A stretch of 6,292 bases of DNA. It comes from an uncultured Bacilli bacterium. Its GTDB lineage: Bacteria > Bacillota_I > Bacilli_A > RF39 > UBA660. The DNA lies in contig CANRMZ010000075.1 of assembly GCA_947631885.1 (NCBI GenBank), positions 1 to 6,292 of the forward strand, written 5' to 3'. The translations under genes were made by a program, and so were the position numbers. Position 1 is the first letter of the stretch. Each line of letters starts with the position of its first letter. The notes below the pieces were generated by a model that was not told the origin of the DNA, made no database searches, and saw nothing but the letters and a program-made list of their open reading frames with translations. Positions 5,179-6,292 of the stretch are shown piece after piece.

Positions 5179-6159
5179 TTAATTTTCCCTTCTTCTTACA
5201 ACAAATCTTGTACTTCCTTTTTCTTTACCATCATATAATGAATTAATAAATCCTAATAATTCTGTTAAAGACCCGTTGATATAATAATATCCTTTACAAG
5301 CATTAATTCTATTTATTAATTCCTGTCTTTTAAGATATGTCTCTTCCGTTTCATAAGAAGGAACATATCCCATAGGATGACCACTGGCATCAACAAAAGT
5401 TGCAGCTTGACCACGGATATGGCTTGATAGATTTTGATACAGTAAGAAGTTATTTCGCCAACTATCTCCCGCAGTTACCTTTAAATCATTTTCTCTATCA
5501 TCTAGTCTTACATGGACAATATTAGTAATAGGTATTACTGCATATTCCGTATCAATGCCCACATCTTGAGCCATAATAGTAATCTTATTAGTCCATTCAT
5601 CCCGAATATCATTATGAAATAAGTATAGCAAAGATTCCATATTATTTTTAACTGATAATAATCTTAAATTTAAAAACTTAGTTCCACCATAGGCCGCAAT
5701 ACCATCACCATCTAAGCCTATTAAAGTCATATCATTACTAATTAAAGAAAAGCCATAATCTTGGCATAAATTTACGGCCAAGCTTGTTTTACCAGCTCCG
5801 GCTTCACCAATAATTAAAGTCGCTTCCCCATTTTTACATACGCAAGCTGAATGGCAAGAACTTAGGCCCATCTGTGCAAACTGTTTTTCTAATAAAGGAT
5901 ATGCTAAATAAATAATATTACTTTTAGTTAGGTTTTGATACGGGAAACGCAAAGTTATATCATGTTCTCCACATTTTAAACCTGCATTTTCTTCTGTATC
6001 AATATAAGTAAAAGTATGAGTTATCGATTCATCATCTTTAATGAATTTAGGATCAAAAAATTCCATGAATTGTTTGTTACGTAAGAAATATTCTTGCAAA
6101 GGAACATCACTTACAAATCGTAAAGTAGCAGAGGCTACTCCTATACAAAAAGTCTCCAT
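5179..6159 (-). CDS. HPr kinase-related P-loop protein (HprK/PEPCK-like fold), substrate unknown
   Basis: The 326-residue product has a Walker A loop GEAGAGKT at 118-125, preceded by CHSACVCKNGEATLIIG and followed by LAVNLCQDYGFSLISNDMTLI (127-147). The order His-x-A, strand, P-loop, then an S-N-D acidic site (D143 as Walker B) is typical of the HPr kinase/phosphorylase C-terminal fold and its many uncharacterised relatives. YGGTKFLNLR follows at 157-166. It is not canonical HprK: the P-loop is near residue 120 rather than 155 and ends in T, and I see no HprK signature (E-x-R-G...G-I-G type). About 110 N-terminal residues precede the nucleotide-binding part and about 160 follow. No membrane segment is evident. 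It probably phosphorylates, or binds nucleotide for, an unidentified partner. The start is fixed by TAGGAGGC, which overlaps the upstream stop. It is coupled to the Nudix gene downstream. Confidence 0.75.
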   Translation of the reverse strand: METFCIGVASATLRFVSDVPLQEYFLRNKQFMEFFDPKFIKDDESITHTFTYIDTEENAGLKCGEHDITLRFPYQNLTKSNIIYLAYPLLEKQFAQMGLSSCHSACVCKNGEATLIIGEAGAGKTSLAVNLCQDYGFSLISNDMTLIGLDGDGIAAYGGTKFLNLRLLSVKNNMESLLYLFHNDIRDEWTNKITIMAQDVGIDTEYAVIPITNIVHVRLDDRENDLKVTAGDSWRNNFLLYQNLSSHIRGQAATFVDASGHPMGYVPSYETEETYLKRQELINRINACKGYYYINGSLTELLGFINSLYDGKEKGSTRFVVRRREN

Positions 6160-6162
6160 AGT

Positions 6163-6170
6163 GCCTCCTA
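6163..6170 (-). promoter_or_regulatory. Ribosome binding site of the HprK-like gene, overlapping the upstream stop
   Basis: The minus strand reads TAGGAGGC; the GGAGG core (6164-6168) ends four bases before the ATG at 6159, and the TAG is the stop of the preceding gene. This is the strongest consensus site in the window and indicates tight coupling to the upstream gene. Confidence 0.8.
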
Positions 6171-6292
6171 AAATAGATTAATTGGCTTAATAATTTCATG
6201 CATAAAATCTTCAGTAAATTCTTCTTCAATTATCTTTTCACATTCTTGTTTTTTACTTAAATCATTTACCATTAGATAAAAGAAATATGGTT
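6168..6292 (-). CDS. C-terminal end of an unrecognised protein, cut by the right edge
   Basis: An open frame enters from the right edge and ends at TAG (6168-6170), giving 40 residues that start PYFFYLMVNDLSKK and end EIIKPINLF. The segment is rich in E and K, probably helical, with no motif I recognise. An internal ATG (about 6272) could start a 34-residue peptide, but the frame stays open to the edge and no good ribosome binding site precedes that ATG, so a longer protein is more likely. Its stop overlaps the ribosome binding site of the HprK-like gene, so it belongs to the same operon. Confidence 0.6.
   Translation of the reverse strand, partial: PYFFYLMVNDLSKKQECEKIIEEEFTEDFMHEIIKPINLF

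Noticed and set aside
6168..6272. Small peptide (34 residues) before the HprK-like kinase, as in a RiPP precursor
   Set aside because: The frame stays open upstream to the window edge, no good ribosome binding site precedes the internal ATG, and the peptide has no core or leader features; a protein C-terminus is the simpler reading.
1..6292. Alternative genetic code (TGA as tryptophan), as in mycoplasmas
   Set aside because: All real genes read through with TGG tryptophans and no in-frame TGA; the absence of TGA stops among five genes is too small a sample to mean anything.

Overview
The window is a low-GC (roughly 30% by eye) bacterial chromosome segment with the standard genetic code: tryptophans are TGG, and the five visible stop codons are TAA or TAG. 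EzrA, strong AGGAGG/GGTGA-type ribosome binding sites, sigma-A-like promoters and an archaeal/eukaryotic-type prolyl-tRNA synthetase together suggest a Firmicute of the Bacilli, possibly an uncultured gut lineage. Genus and species cannot be fixed from this sequence. No mobile element, phage gene, CRISPR array or obvious recent transfer is visible.

Layout: every protein gene lies on the minus strand; two tRNA genes lie on the plus strand in the middle. Reading the minus strand from the right edge: the C-terminal end of an unrecognised gene (6168-6292), an HPr-kinase-like P-loop protein (5179-6159), a Nudix hydrolase (4706-5176) and prolyl-tRNA synthetase proS (3204-4643). The first three are tightly packed, with stop codons and ribosome binding sites overlapping or nearly so. 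proS follows a 62-bp gap holding a plausible promoter of its own and ends at a hairpin terminator (about 3163-3191). Next is a two-TM membrane protein with a bacterial PH-like (DUF304-type) domain and a hydrophilic tail (2277-3068), ending at a bidirectional terminator shared with the convergent tRNA-Pro.

The tRNA island (1903-2262) holds tRNA-Arg(ACG) and tRNA-Pro(TGG). Each has its own promoter, and the two promoters share an identical 17-bp -10 region; each tRNA also has its own hairpin terminator. Left of it, divergent from tRNA-Arg, is ezrA (113-1831), a negative regulator of FtsZ ring formation. Its stop codon overlaps the ribosome binding site of a cysteine desulfurase (nifS/iscS family) whose first 33 codons run off the left edge, so the two are probably co-transcribed. 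In Bacillus the equivalent desulfurase is next to ezrA and pairs with thiI for tRNA 4-thiouridine synthesis.

Most of the window is housekeeping: cell division, tRNA supply, aminoacylation and tRNA thiolation. The part least explained by known biology is the right end, where an HprK-related kinase of unknown substrate is translationally coupled to a Nudix hydrolase and to a gene cut by the window edge. I found no convincing evidence of a wholly new system, only this small uncharacterised cluster and the PH-like membrane protein.
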